NCBI GenBank assembly: GCA_049792815.1
Contig: JBARBG010000136.1
Coordinates: forward strand, 1 to 64,000
Origin: DAIDKA01 sp049792815
Lineage (GTDB): Bacteria; Pseudomonadota; Gammaproteobacteria; Steroidobacterales; Steroidobacteraceae
Length of the DNA stretch: 64,000 nt
Reading direction: 5' to 3'
Part shown: positions 1-7,857 of the stretch, piece after piece
How the letters are laid out: every line of letters begins with the position of its first letter
Position numbering within the stretch: position 1 is the first letter of the stretch
Program-made: the position numbers and the translations under genes
The notes under the pieces: generated by a model
The model's database searches: none
Seen by the model: only the letters and a program-made list of their open reading frames with translations
Told to the model about the DNA's origin: nothing

Positions 1-397
1 CCTCGTCCCGCTGCCGCTGCAGGTCCAGCCGCTCGGCGTCGGCGCGCGCCTGGGCGAGCTGCGCCTGGGTGACCGCGACCTCCGGCCGACGCTTGCCCGT
101 CAGCAAGTCGGCGAGCTGCGCCTGCGCGGCTTGCAGCTGCTGGTCGGACTGGTGCACCGCATCGGTTTCGCTTTGCGCCTCGAGCGTGAAAAGCAGTGCC
201 CCGACCCCTACGGTCTGGCCCCGTTCCACCGCGAGGTTCAGCAGCTGGCCCGCCTGTGAGGAGGCCATGTAGACGAACTCGCCCTCGACATACCCCTGGT
301 ACACATCGCGCGCGGAGCGCGAACACCCCGCGGCGATGCAGAAGATGCCGAGCGCCGCGGCCGAGGCAATCAAACGGGCGGGCAATGTGCCGCTCAT
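1..397 (-). CDS. HlyD-family periplasmic adaptor lipoprotein, truncated by the window edge
   Basis: The first 132 residues of a membrane-fusion (HlyD/YbhG-like) protein; the rest lies beyond base 1. I translated it by hand from the ATG at 397. A hydrophobic signal ends in a lipobox, IAAGC, with Cys25 as the probable lipidated residue. A biotinyl-lipoyl-like beta segment follows (YVEGEFVYMASSQAGQL) and then a long Ala/Gln/Leu coiled-coil (residues about 75-132) typical of adaptor hairpins. Its ATG overlaps the TGA of the upstream TetR gene (ATGA), so the two are translationally coupled. The pair resembles E. coli cecR-ybhG, where the adaptor serves an ABC-type efflux pump. No transporter subunit is visible because the operon runs off the window. 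Confidence 0.85.
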   Translation of the reverse strand, partial: MSGTLPARLIASAAALGIFCIAAGCSRSARDVYQGYVEGEFVYMASSQAGQLLNLAVERGQTVGVGALLFTLEAQSETDAVHQSDQQLQAAQAQLADLLTGKRRPEVAVTQAQLAQARADAERLDLQRQRDE

Positions 398-1083
398 GAG
401 GCCCTCCTTGATCGTGCCCGGCGGATCCGCGACAACGTGCCGCGGCCCCTGATCCCGTGCATCAGCAACGCGCTTACGTGGCGCTCGAGCACGGCGCGAT
501 CCAGTATTTGGGTCGGATTCACGTGCTGCCAGATTTTCCCCGTTGCCTGCGGCAGCATCACGAGCGCGAGGATCGAGATGAACACGAGCGATGGCTCAAT
601 TTCGGGATTCAGCGCGCCGTTGCGGCTGCCGCGTGCGAGCGCCTCGCGGAAGGCCTCGACCCGCTGCACTGGGATGCGCCTTATCACATACTCGCGCAGC
701 AATCCGCCCTCGTTGACAACTTCCCGCAGCCAAAGCGAGGGCAGCCAGGGCGCGCGGCCGGTCACCTCGAACAGCCTTTGCATGACACCTTTGATCAGCA
801 TTACCGGAGCATCCCGTTGCATGTCGCCCTGATCCCAGATGTAGTTGAAAACCGGCGCGAGGCGCTCCTCGACGAGCGCATCGAGGAGCCGTTCGCGCGT
901 GTCGAACCAGTAATGGATCATCGCGGAAGTCACCCCCGCGGTCGCGGCGATCTGTGCCACAGTGGTATTGGCGATACCGCGTTCGGCGAAAAGCGTGATC
1001 GCTGCATCGAGAAGCTGGCCGCGAGCGTCCGTGTTCGCGAGCCGAACGCGGCGGCCGGCAGTTGAGCGGGAGGTGCGTTTCAT
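394..1083 (-). CDS. TetR/AcrR-family transcriptional regulator (CecR-like)
   Basis: A 229-residue TetR regulator. The N-terminal helix-turn-helix spans roughly residues 18-65 (ITLFAERGIANTTVAQIAA, then VTSAMIHYWF), with the longer C-terminal ligand domain of the CecR/YbiH type. The open frame continues upstream to 1383, but I place the start at the ATG at 1083. The upstream part has no TetR homology and would contain the palindrome at 1094-1109. The gene is coupled through ATGA to the HlyD-type lipoprotein, so it probably controls its own adaptor/efflux operon. The effector is unknown. Confidence 0.85.
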   Translation of the reverse strand: MKRTSRSTAGRRVRLANTDARGQLLDAAITLFAERGIANTTVAQIAATAGVTSAMIHYWFDTRERLLDALVEERLAPVFNYIWDQGDMQRDAPVMLIKGVMQRLFEVTGRAPWLPSLWLREVVNEGGLLREYVIRRIPVQRVEAFREALARGSRNGALNPEIEPSLVFISILALVMLPQATGKIWQHVNPTQILDRAVLERHVSALLMHGIRGRGTLSRIRRARSRRAS

Positions 1084-1093
1084 ATCGCTTACG

Positions 1094-1109
1094 TTAATCA
1101 ACCGATTAA
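1094..1109. promoter_or_regulatory. Perfect palindromic operator upstream of the TetR gene
   Basis: TTAATC-AACC-GATTAA is a perfect 6-4-6 inverted repeat. It begins 11 bases upstream of the TetR start codon, in an AT-rich patch unlike the GC-rich surroundings. Position and symmetry fit an autoregulatory TetR-type operator. Binding is inferred. Confidence 0.6.
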
Positions 1110-1458
1110 TTAGTGTCAATTTGCGCGCGCGATCATCCGCCACATCAATGTGAATTACCTGGCCGAAGCACCAGCTGCGCGGTTGCGGCTGCCTAATGGG
1201 ATTCTGGGGGATATGGCAACGAGAGACTGTCGTTGCGAATCCGCGCACTCTTCCCTCAGACCAAAATCGCCGTGTCTCATTTGTTCCCCGGCAGCCCGTG
1301 AACCAGCCTGTTTTCAGCCGCTCTGAGTGTCGTCGCAATTTGATTTTTGGGCGATCGGCAGGGTTGGTAGGGATGGGCTCCACAGGTCGATTCTGTGAGG
1401 CGGCACCGATAACCCTGAAATATCCAGCTCTTGGCCCGATGCCGGCATTTTCGCGCGG
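1110..1458. other. Intergenic region between a TetR promoter and the end of the monooxygenase operon
   Basis: No credible gene is seen in these 349 bases. The part near 1110-1160 should hold the promoter of the leftward TetR-adaptor operon. A 7-bp perfect hairpin, GCAACGA-GAGACTG-TCGTTGC, lies at 1216-1236 without a T-run. The open frames crossing the region are extensions or antisense shadows of the flanking genes. Confidence 0.5.
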
Positions 1459-3213
1459 CTACCGGGCCAGTATCTGCCCCAGAACACGCCGCAGCTCGGC
1501 CAGCGGATCGTCGGACCTGGTCTGGCTGCGCCACGCGACGTGCAGGTCGGGACGCACCAGCAGCGCGCCGCTGTCCTGCACCTCGCTTGCCCGGGCCCAG
1601 TCACCTGTGAGGTCCTGCCACGCCTGGCGGGGGCCGACGATCCTGACCGCAAGGTCCAGCTGCCATTGCTCATTCAGTAGCGCCGCGGCCCGTGCCCAGC
1701 CTTGGCCGCCAATGCCCGTGAAAATCGTGAAGCGACCCTTGCCAGCGAGGTCCAGGGTCGAGACCTTGCGGCCATCGCCTGCATGCAGCCAGACGTGCGG
1801 CAGGCGCGCCCCGGGCCAGCTCGTCGCCTGATAGTGCAGCTGCGGATCCCGCTCATAGGCGGGCTCGGCGGCGCCATCGGTCACGATCGCGCCGGAGCGG
1901 TAGCGGTGATTCAGGTCGACGCCGTGCGCATCGAACTCATACACCTTGCGGGCGATGGCCTCGCGGATCAGCCGACGCTGCACCTGCGCCTCGCGCGTCT
2001 CGTCACAACGGGCATCCATGTTGTGCTGCATGGCGACCGGATCGATCGAGTCCAGGAGCCCCAGTGCCTTGAAGATCGGCCCGAACTCATCGATGGACTG
2101 GTTGGCGCGCGTCACGATCTGTTTGGCAATGGGCGCGCGTTCGGCATCGAAACTCTCCAGCAGCTGCGCGCCCGCCTGCCCCTTGAGCACATATGCCAGC
2201 TTCCAGGCAAGGTTGTAGCTATCCTGGATCGAGGTGTTGGAGCCCAGTCCATTGGAGGGCGGATGCCGATGGGTGGCATCGCCCACGCAGAACACGCGGC
2301 CGTGGCTCATCCGGGTCGCATATTTGTTGTTGACGGTCCAGGTCGACACCGATTGCAGCTGGATCGCCAGCTCGGGATCGCCCACCAGGTCACGCACCAC
2401 CTTCAGGGCAAAGGCTTCATCGACCTTCGGCGCGGGCTGGCTGATATCGTAGCCCCACACCACCAGCCACTCGTTCCAGCGGCGGATCATCCGGACCAGC
2501 CCCATGCCGATCCCGCCGACGTTGGACCCCGGCTGCAGCACCCAATACAGCACCGAGGGGCGATGGGCCACGAACCGGGAAAGATCAGCCTTGAAAAGGA
2601 TATTGATGGAGCCGGCCACGCCCATGGAGCCTTCGAACGGCAGGCCAGCATGCTCGGCGACGCAGGAGTTGCCACCGTCGGCGCCCACCAGGTACAAGGA
2701 GCGCACCGTAAAGGACTTGCCGGACAGCCGGTCCAGCAGGGTTGTGGTCACGCCGTCCGCGTCCTGCTCATGGCTCAGGTATTCGGTCGACATGCGCGAC
2801 TGCGTGCCGCGCGAGCAGGCAGTCTTGAACAACAGGGGTTCCATGAAGGTCTGCGGCAGGTCATTCATGAAGCACGGCGATGCCAGCAGATGCGCCGCCT
2901 TGGACAGCGGGTGCGTGCCCCAGCTTCGCAGCCGCCCCAGCTCCTCGCCCGCCAGCGAGGTGCAGAAGACGTTGTTGCCCATGTCTTCCTGCGGAGTGGC
3001 GTGCAGGTAGGCTTCCGCTTCGACTTCGCTGCCCAGGTCGCGCAGGACTTCCATGGCACGCTGGTTGGTGATGTGCGCCCGCGGTGTATTGGTCAGCCAG
3101 CGGTACTTGTTGACCACCAGGTTCTCGATGCCATAGGTGGCGAGCAACGCGGCCATGGCCCCGCCAGCCGGTCCCGTGCCGATGATCAGAACCTGGGTAT
3201 TGATGTCGCTCAA
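1459..3213 (-). CDS. FAD-dependent aromatic monooxygenase (PheA/TfdB-type)
   Basis: A 584-residue class A flavoprotein hydroxylase, the family that hydroxylates phenolic or polyketide rings using NAD(P)H and O2. The dinucleotide motif GTGPAGG is at residues 12-18, the DG motif (GADGGNS) at 177-183 and the FAD-ribityl motif GDATHRHPPSNG at 311-322. A thioredoxin-like C-terminal domain follows from about residue 470. The start codon is TTG, directly abutting the TAG of the upstream gene, so translation is probably coupled. It is the third gene of an operon with a DUF6152 protein and a secreted WxGLW protein. Unlike those two it has no signal peptide, so it acts in the cytoplasm. The substrate is unknown. 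Confidence 0.88.
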   Translation of the reverse strand: MSDINTQVLIIGTGPAGGAMAALLATYGIENLVVNKYRWLTNTPRAHITNQRAMEVLRDLGSEVEAEAYLHATPQEDMGNNVFCTSLAGEELGRLRSWGTHPLSKAAHLLASPCFMNDLPQTFMEPLLFKTACSRGTQSRMSTEYLSHEQDADGVTTTLLDRLSGKSFTVRSLYLVGADGGNSCVAEHAGLPFEGSMGVAGSINILFKADLSRFVAHRPSVLYWVLQPGSNVGGIGMGLVRMIRRWNEWLVVWGYDISQPAPKVDEAFALKVVRDLVGDPELAIQLQSVSTWTVNNKYATRMSHGRVFCVGDATHRHPPSNGLGSNTSIQDSYNLAWKLAYVLKGQAGAQLLESFDAERAPIAKQIVTRANQSIDEFGPIFKALGLLDSIDPVAMQHNMDARCDETREAQVQRRLIREAIARKVYEFDAHGVDLNHRYRSGAIVTDGAAEPAYERDPQLHYQATSWPGARLPHVWLHAGDGRKVSTLDLAGKGRFTIFTGIGGQGWARAAALLNEQWQLDLAVRIVGPRQAWQDLTGDWARASEVQDSGALLVRPDLHVAWRSQTRSDDPLAELRRVLGQILAR

Positions 3214-4257
3214 CTATTTCTTGCCACCCTGTTTGGCCAAGTCCTCGGCCTCGTCCTGTGCGAACAGCTTCTTCTGGGTGGTGGTCAAATAGAAGGTGTC
3301 CGGATCCTTGTAGGTCCGGGTGACGGTAACCGATTCACCCGGCAGGATGAACTGCGAGCTGCCGGATGCCGTGCGAATGACGTTATTGTTGCTCTCGCAG
3401 GACCACATATCGATCCGTGCGCCCATATCGGTCACCCGCTTGTACTGCATGACGACGCGCCAGGGCGTGCGCAGACCCTTTGGATCCCAAACAGTCACCT
3501 CATCGACAATGGTGTCATGGTCCACCATGTGAATTCTCTCCAGGGTGCTGGTTTGAGAGCTGTAATCCGGCTGACTGCGCTGGTACTCGCCGTGAGTTAG
3601 GCGAATGGTGTGCACCACCAGCGTCTGGTTATCCCAAAATCCGATGGAGTCGCCGTCCCACAGGCTGTGCGCGGTATCCTCGGGGACATGGCCGCGGCCA
3701 TCCGTATAGAATCTTCGGGCCTCGCTTTGTTGTTCGTTGATCCACCACGTCTCATCAGGTGTGACGATGAACTCGCGCAGGAACGGCTCGGTGAGCCAGC
3801 GCGGATATCCCGCCGGCAGGCAATCGCTGAGCTGATCCCACTCGTTGCCGGATGCGACCTCGCGCAGCTTTTGTTCATATGCGGCCTTATAGCGTGGGGT
3901 CAGATCGGCCGTTATCGGGCCCAGTGGCGCAGTGAATCCGTTTCCGGATTGTTCTGAATCGAACTTAAGCCCGTGCGACAGATCTCGCGACCAAAGGCCC
4001 GACCAGTCGGGCATTTTGCCGTAGGTATCCCTTCGGTATTGCGTGCCGCCATGGGCCCCGGCCTTCATTTTCACGTAAGCCTGCAAGGAGGCCTGATAAA
4101 AGTCCGGGATCGGCGTACTGGCGGGTGGTCTGTCCGGTGTGTTCGCGGTCGAGCCCGGATTGCGCGGGCCTGAGGATTGTGCAAGCACGCCGACCGGCAC
4201 AGCGGCGAGGAGTGCGATGGCAATTACGGCATATGGCTTCGAAGTGTCCCAATCCAT
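3214..4257 (-). CDS. Secreted WxGLW-family protein of unknown function, copy A
   Basis: 347 residues with an N-terminal hydrophobic export signal (about residues 9-27, ending VGVLAQ). The mature part has a recurring set of motifs: PDWSGLW, IVTPDETWW, RRFYTDGRGH, GDSIGFWDNQTLVV, IERIHMVD-like and WSCES. The same set occurs in the protein at 53750-54547, so these are paralogs. It starts two bases after the stop of the DUF6152 gene and abuts the monooxygenase gene. Of the in-frame starts, I chose the ATG that gives a signal peptide directly; a longer frame to 4521 overlaps the DUF6152 gene. I do not recognise a biochemical function. Confidence 0.75.
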   Translation of the reverse strand: MDWDTSKPYAVIAIALLAAVPVGVLAQSSGPRNPGSTANTPDRPPASTPIPDFYQASLQAYVKMKAGAHGGTQYRRDTYGKMPDWSGLWSRDLSHGLKFDSEQSGNGFTAPLGPITADLTPRYKAAYEQKLREVASGNEWDQLSDCLPAGYPRWLTEPFLREFIVTPDETWWINEQQSEARRFYTDGRGHVPEDTAHSLWDGDSIGFWDNQTLVVHTIRLTHGEYQRSQPDYSSQTSTLERIHMVDHDTIVDEVTVWDPKGLRTPWRVVMQYKRVTDMGARIDMWSCESNNNVIRTASGSSQFILPGESVTVTRTYKDPDTFYLTTTQKKLFAQDEAEDLAKQGGKK

Positions 4258-4259
4258 GC

Positions 4260-4703
4260 TTATTCCTTGGAAATGGGCGGATGGCTGACGGGCGGGGCGC
4301 CGGGCATTGTTCTGTAGACGGACCCGTCTGCCGTGACCACGGAGATCAGCGCTCCGGCCGGACGGCCATCGCGCATCGGGTTGGCGGTAACGGTCACCTG
4401 GTCGCCGGGCCGGAATGACTTGGGCAGAATTCCAGCATGGAGCAGTGTTGATGGGCCTTCTGCCTCGAAGCCCCACTCGATCGGGGTGCCATCGGTACCC
4501 GTGACCATCACGATCAGCCACGAATGAGGATTGGTGAACTGGAAATTCTTGACGGTGCCGTGCAGGGTGAGCGTTTTTGAATGGTCGAACATGGCAGCCG
4601 AGTGGTGTGCGGTTGCTGTATGAAGCGGCATCAGCAGCACGATTCCCATCGCGGCTGCCACAGTTCGCGTCCTTGAGTGTGTCTTAAGCGTCCTGATAGT
4701 CAT
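4260..4703 (-). CDS. DUF6152-like secreted protein, copy A (candidate copper histidine-brace protein)
   Basis: 147 residues. The signal sequence ends in TATA, and the predicted mature chain begins His33-His34-Ser, followed by AAMFD. A second conserved His lies in NPH (His60) and a PMRDG motif lies near residue 110. The protein at 54544-54942 has the same three features, with exactly 27 residues between the first His and the NPH His. N-terminal His plus one internal His is the ligand set of copper histidine-brace proteins (LPMO, CopC); that role is inferred. It is the first gene of a three-gene operon with copy A of the WxGLW protein and the FAD monooxygenase. I assign the family from memory of its sequence signature. 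Confidence 0.75.
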   Translation of the reverse strand: MTIRTLKTHSRTRTVAAAMGIVLLMPLHTATAHHSAAMFDHSKTLTLHGTVKNFQFTNPHSWLIVMVTGTDGTPIEWGFEAEGPSTLLHAGILPKSFRPGDQVTVTANPMRDGRPAGALISVVTADGSVYRTMPGAPPVSHPPISKE

Positions 4704-4927
4704 GACTACTCACCTGTTCGTGGCTGGCATGAAATGCCCCACTGTGCGCCTGTGCCCGGTTTGGGCCTGTGCAGTTTAGGAGTCCTGGTCTAAGAACACC
4801 ATTTGCACTACGAGCACGTCTAAACCGTCGCAACGCACAACGGCGCCGTGTCAGGGAATGCGATAAGCGCGTATCAGCCAGCCGCTAGCGTAGGATTGTC
4901 AGGGCGCGCTCAAATATTGGACTACAA

Positions 4928-5515
4928 ATGCGCCCCATAATTCTGGCTGTCTTCTTAAGTGTGGTGGTAATTGCGGGGGTCACTGGGAATGCGGCCGCGC
5001 CGACACCCATTCTTGACGATGACCGATACTTGCTCAGTGGCCCGGGTCCGTTGGCGTACACCTGCGATGCCCCGCCGGGCAAATTCAATCAAGTGCATGC
5101 AGTAGCAGCCGGAGATCACGTTGTCGTCACAGGAAACATACATATAGTGACAATGCACCCCACTCCAGTTTACACCGGAGTGACGTTTGTCGGTTTCTAC
5201 AATAAGAAGTCAAAGAGAACGGTTGCTCTTCAGCTCCTTGCCACTATTTCCGTTCCTGGCAAGATTTCATTTTCGATTCTGAACGGCGATCTGCCAAGCA
5301 ATGCTTCGGTTTTCGCGGAACAGCCAAATAAAGTGTCGGACTTCCCTTTTACTATCAGGCTTGATCAGGGAAAAGTGAGCATTTCGGTGGCCGGTGTTGC
5401 TATTCGAAGCAGGGCTCGGCCGTCGGAGTTGAACGGATTAACTCTGGGTTGTGGCGGCGCACACGTCGAATATACAAACGTAGTGATTGCCGTCCCGCAG
5501 CAGGTGAACGAGTAG
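4928..5515 (+). CDS. Exported hypothetical protein
   Basis: 195 residues beginning with a clear signal peptide (hydrophobic core at residues 4-20, NAAA cleavage region). The mature part is rich in beta-strand-type Val, Ile, Thr and Gly residues and has only two Cys (in YTCDAP and TLGCGG), which could form one disulfide. No family is recognised. Codon use is visibly less GC-biased than in the neighbours, which hints at recent acquisition. It stands alone between the leftward DUF6152 operon and the leftward His/Asp-rich gene. Confidence 0.6.
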   Translation: MRPIILAVFLSVVVIAGVTGNAAAPTPILDDDRYLLSGPGPLAYTCDAPPGKFNQVHAVAAGDHVVVTGNIHIVTMHPTPVYTGVTFVGFYNKKSKRTVALQLLATISVPGKISFSILNGDLPSNASVFAEQPNKVSDFPFTIRLDQGKVSISVAGVAIRSRARPSELNGLTLGCGGAHVEYTNVVIAVPQQVNE

Positions 5516-5561
5516 GGGCCTGACGGCTGCGATCTGTCCGGGCACTGCGCCCTCTCGCCCC

Positions 5562-5987
5562 TTAGTCATGATGATCGTTGTCATGGTGATCACTGTCATG
5601 GTGATCACGGTCATCATGGTCGTGGTGGTCACGATGATCCTGGTTGTGGTCTCCCTCACGATGTTGGTGGCGCGGTACGTATTCGCGGTTGTACCAATCG
5701 TCACGCACAAAGTACACGGGACGGCCGCAGGCGTGATATTCAGCGCAATGCCTTGCCCAATGCCTCTCCTGTCCTGGCGGTACGTGGAGGTAAACCGGCT
5801 GGTCGGCGAAGGCTGGATCCCGATGAATCACCACCGGATGCACATAAATCAACGCTGGGGGTTGCGGGACGTCACCGATATTGATCTGCCCGAAGAATCC
5901 GGGTTCCCCGACGTTCACCGACACGCCCACGTCCGCCGCCATCACCGGCGCTGCAACGAAAAGCGCCATCAGTAGAATAATTCTCAT
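5562..5987 (-). CDS. Small exported protein with a His/Asp-rich metal-binding tail
   Basis: 141 residues: a signal peptide (cut after VMAA), a beta-type body with aromatic and Pro residues, and a C-terminal tail of about 35 residues made almost only of His and Asp. The tail is short HDHDH-type units encoded by degenerate tandem repeats at about 5562-5665. Such tails bind Ni, Zn or Cu ions. An AGGAG ribosome site lies about 10 bases before the ATG at 5987, which decides the start; a longer frame to 6206 has no such support. The gene is monocistronic. Metal storage or buffering in the periplasm is an inference. Confidence 0.7.
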   Translation of the reverse strand: MRIILLMALFVAAPVMAADVGVSVNVGEPGFFGQINIGDVPQPPALIYVHPVVIHRDPAFADQPVYLHVPPGQERHWARHCAEYHACGRPVYFVRDDWYNREYVPRHQHREGDHNQDHRDHHDHDDRDHHDSDHHDNDHHD

Positions 5988-6093
5988 ACCTTGTTTCTCC
6001 TGGCTAATGATCAGCGGCCCGGCGCATCGGTACCGATGCAGCCCGACATTGATGATGATCGGTAAGGGTCCCGGTGTCGCCGGCTGATTGTCG

Positions 6094-6456
6094 CTACACG
6101 GTGTAGGTGAGGGCCTGCCCAGACGTGCGGCTGACGGACCGGACATCACGCTCCAGGCGCTCGATGGCCGCCAGATTGACGATCGTGCTGCGACGGATCT
6201 GCGCAAGGTCAGTGGGACCCAGGCTGTGCAGCAGCTCCTTGAGCGGCGTGCGGATCAGGTGACGGTCATGAGCGGTTGCCACTTCGGTGTATTTTTCAGT
6301 GGATCGCAGATACAGCACCGACTTCGCGGCGACGAGCCGGGTGGTCAAGGCGAGCTCTACCTTGAGCCAGGACAGATATTCGCGTGCCGCGCATCGCGCA
6401 AGCCGTACATCGCTCACCGGCTTGAGGAGATAGTTGGCGGCCACAGCCTGCAGGTT
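6094..6456 (-). pseudogene. Remnant of a LytTR response regulator
   Basis: Only the tail of a receiver domain is left (LQAVAANYLLKPVSD, including the conserved Lys), followed by a LytTR DNA-binding domain with VLYLRSTEKYTEVAT and LAQIRRSTIVNLAAI. The phosphoacceptor Asp and most of the receiver are missing. The C-terminus also departs from the family before the usual LPVSR motif. The reading frame runs directly into the TGA of the upstream MFS gene, so insertion of the transporter region probably removed the 5' part. A GTG at 6444 could start a 116-residue protein, but no ribosome site is seen. The intact homolog at 43277-44029 shows what is missing. Confidence 0.65.
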
Positions 6457-7818
6457 TCACCGCCGTACCGGCACATCGCTCAATCGCAGCACACCGAGGC
6501 GCAGGTAGCACCGCCACACCAGCACCACCGCGGCTACCGAACCCACTGCCATCGGAGCGGCAGCGGCCAGAAACAGCTGGGGCATGGGCCACTGCATCTT
6601 GATCAATTGCCCACCCAGCAGCGGCCCAATGATGCCGCCAAAACGGCCGATGGCGAGCGCCCAGCCCACCCCGTTGGAGCGGAACTGCGTGGGATACAGC
6701 AGGCCCGCAGCCGCGTTGTTGCCAAACTGCGTGCCCAGTACACACAACCCGGTGATGGCCGCGAGCGGCGCGAGCTCCCCGTAAGACTTGCTGCTTGCGC
6801 CGACGGCGGCAATGGCGGGCACCGCGCAGATGGACAGCGCGGCAATCACCACAAAGCCGAACCGGTCCAGTAACAGGCTGATCAGTATCCCGCCAACCGT
6901 GCCGCCGATGTGGTAGAGGCTGGCGGCAATAGCCGCCTTGCCCGGCGCCAGCCCGGCGCTGTTGAAGAGCAAGGGCATCCAGGAGTTAAGGAAATAGTTG
7001 GCCATCAGAGTCGTGACGAAGCAGACCCACAGGAGCGGTGTGATCCATGCGAAGCCGGCGTCGAAAATTTGCGCGATGCCCAAACCATGTCCGCGAGGAT
7101 TGGCCGGCACCGAGGACTCGAACCGCGTATCCGCGTCCAACGCGAGGTCGGTGCGCATCCGCTGTGCCGTGGCCAGCAATTCAGCGCGCCGCTGCGGGTG
7201 ACTGCCCAGGAACTTCACCGACTCCGGCAGCGCAAAGTAAAGGCAAGCTGCGACCAGCAGCGGGACCGCGCCGCCCACCACGAACAGCGCCGACCAGTCG
7301 TAGCGGTGCGGCAACCATGCCGAGAGCAGTCCCGGGGCACTGCTGCCTAAGGTGATGCCGGTGAACATCAACACCACCAGGGTGGCCCGCAAGCGCCTCG
7401 GGGACAGTTCGGAGTTCAGGGCAATGGTGTTGGTCATCAATCCCCCAATGCCAATGCCCGTGCAGAAGCGCAGTACGAGGGTCGCCCAGTACCCGTGCTG
7501 CCAGATCACCGCCAGCGTCGTCACCCCATAAATGACACTGCCCACCAGGATCACCGGTTTGCGGCCGTAGCGGTCGCCCACGTTGCCCAGCACAGGTGCC
7601 CCGACCAGAATGCCGACCAGACTGGCAGAAAGCGCCCAGCCCGCACTGCCTGCGTCCAACTGCCACAGGCTGGACAGGGAGGGCATGGCGAACGGCATGA
7701 CACTGATGTCATAGCCATCGGCAAACATGGCCAGGAATGACCAGAACAGCAGGTTCAGGTTGAACCCGCTGACTTTCTGGTCATCTACCAGATCATCGAT
7801 CCGGATGAGCTGACCCAA
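6457..7818 (-). CDS. MFS transporter, aromatic acid:H+ symporter (AAHS) type
   Basis: 453 residues with about 12 membrane segments. The AAHS signature FADGYD is in the first helix (residues 32-37), loop motif GDRYGRKP is at 81-88, and PESVKFL follows helix 6. This family (PcaK, BenK, MhpT) imports benzoate-type or other aromatic acids with protons. The start is TTG, supported by AGGGGG seven bases upstream; no ATG gives the conserved N-terminus. It lies downstream of, and in the same direction as, the TetR gene at 7858-8520, and together with the divergent TonB receptor suggests uptake of one substrate. The substrate cannot be told from sequence. Confidence 0.88.
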   Translation of the reverse strand: MGQLIRIDDLVDDQKVSGFNLNLLFWSFLAMFADGYDISVMPFAMPSLSSLWQLDAGSAGWALSASLVGILVGAPVLGNVGDRYGRKPVILVGSVIYGVTTLAVIWQHGYWATLVLRFCTGIGIGGLMTNTIALNSELSPRRLRATLVVLMFTGITLGSSAPGLLSAWLPHRYDWSALFVVGGAVPLLVAACLYFALPESVKFLGSHPQRRAELLATAQRMRTDLALDADTRFESSVPANPRGHGLGIAQIFDAGFAWITPLLWVCFVTTLMANYFLNSWMPLLFNSAGLAPGKAAIAASLYHIGGTVGGILISLLLDRFGFVVIAALSICAVPAIAAVGASSKSYGELAPLAAITGLCVLGTQFGNNAAAGLLYPTQFRSNGVGWALAIGRFGGIIGPLLGGQLIKMQWPMPQLFLAAAAPMAVGSVAAVVLVWRCYLRLGVLRLSDVPVRR

Positions 7819-7857
7819 GACAGCCCCCTGTACGGCACGGTTGCAGCCTTCGGCGAT

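Noticed and set aside
1084..1383. N-terminal extension of the TetR frame
   Set aside because: It would contain the palindromic operator and has no resemblance to TetR proteins; the ATG at 1083 gives a normal N-terminus.
1702..3600. Long plus-strand frame of 632 residues
   Set aside because: It is antisense to the monooxygenase and WxGLW genes, and its translation is low-complexity His/Gln/Arg-rich without any domain.
5562..5665. Short tandem repeats that could suggest a CRISPR or VNTR array
   Set aside because: The units encode the His/Asp tail of an expressed protein; there are no spacers of even length.
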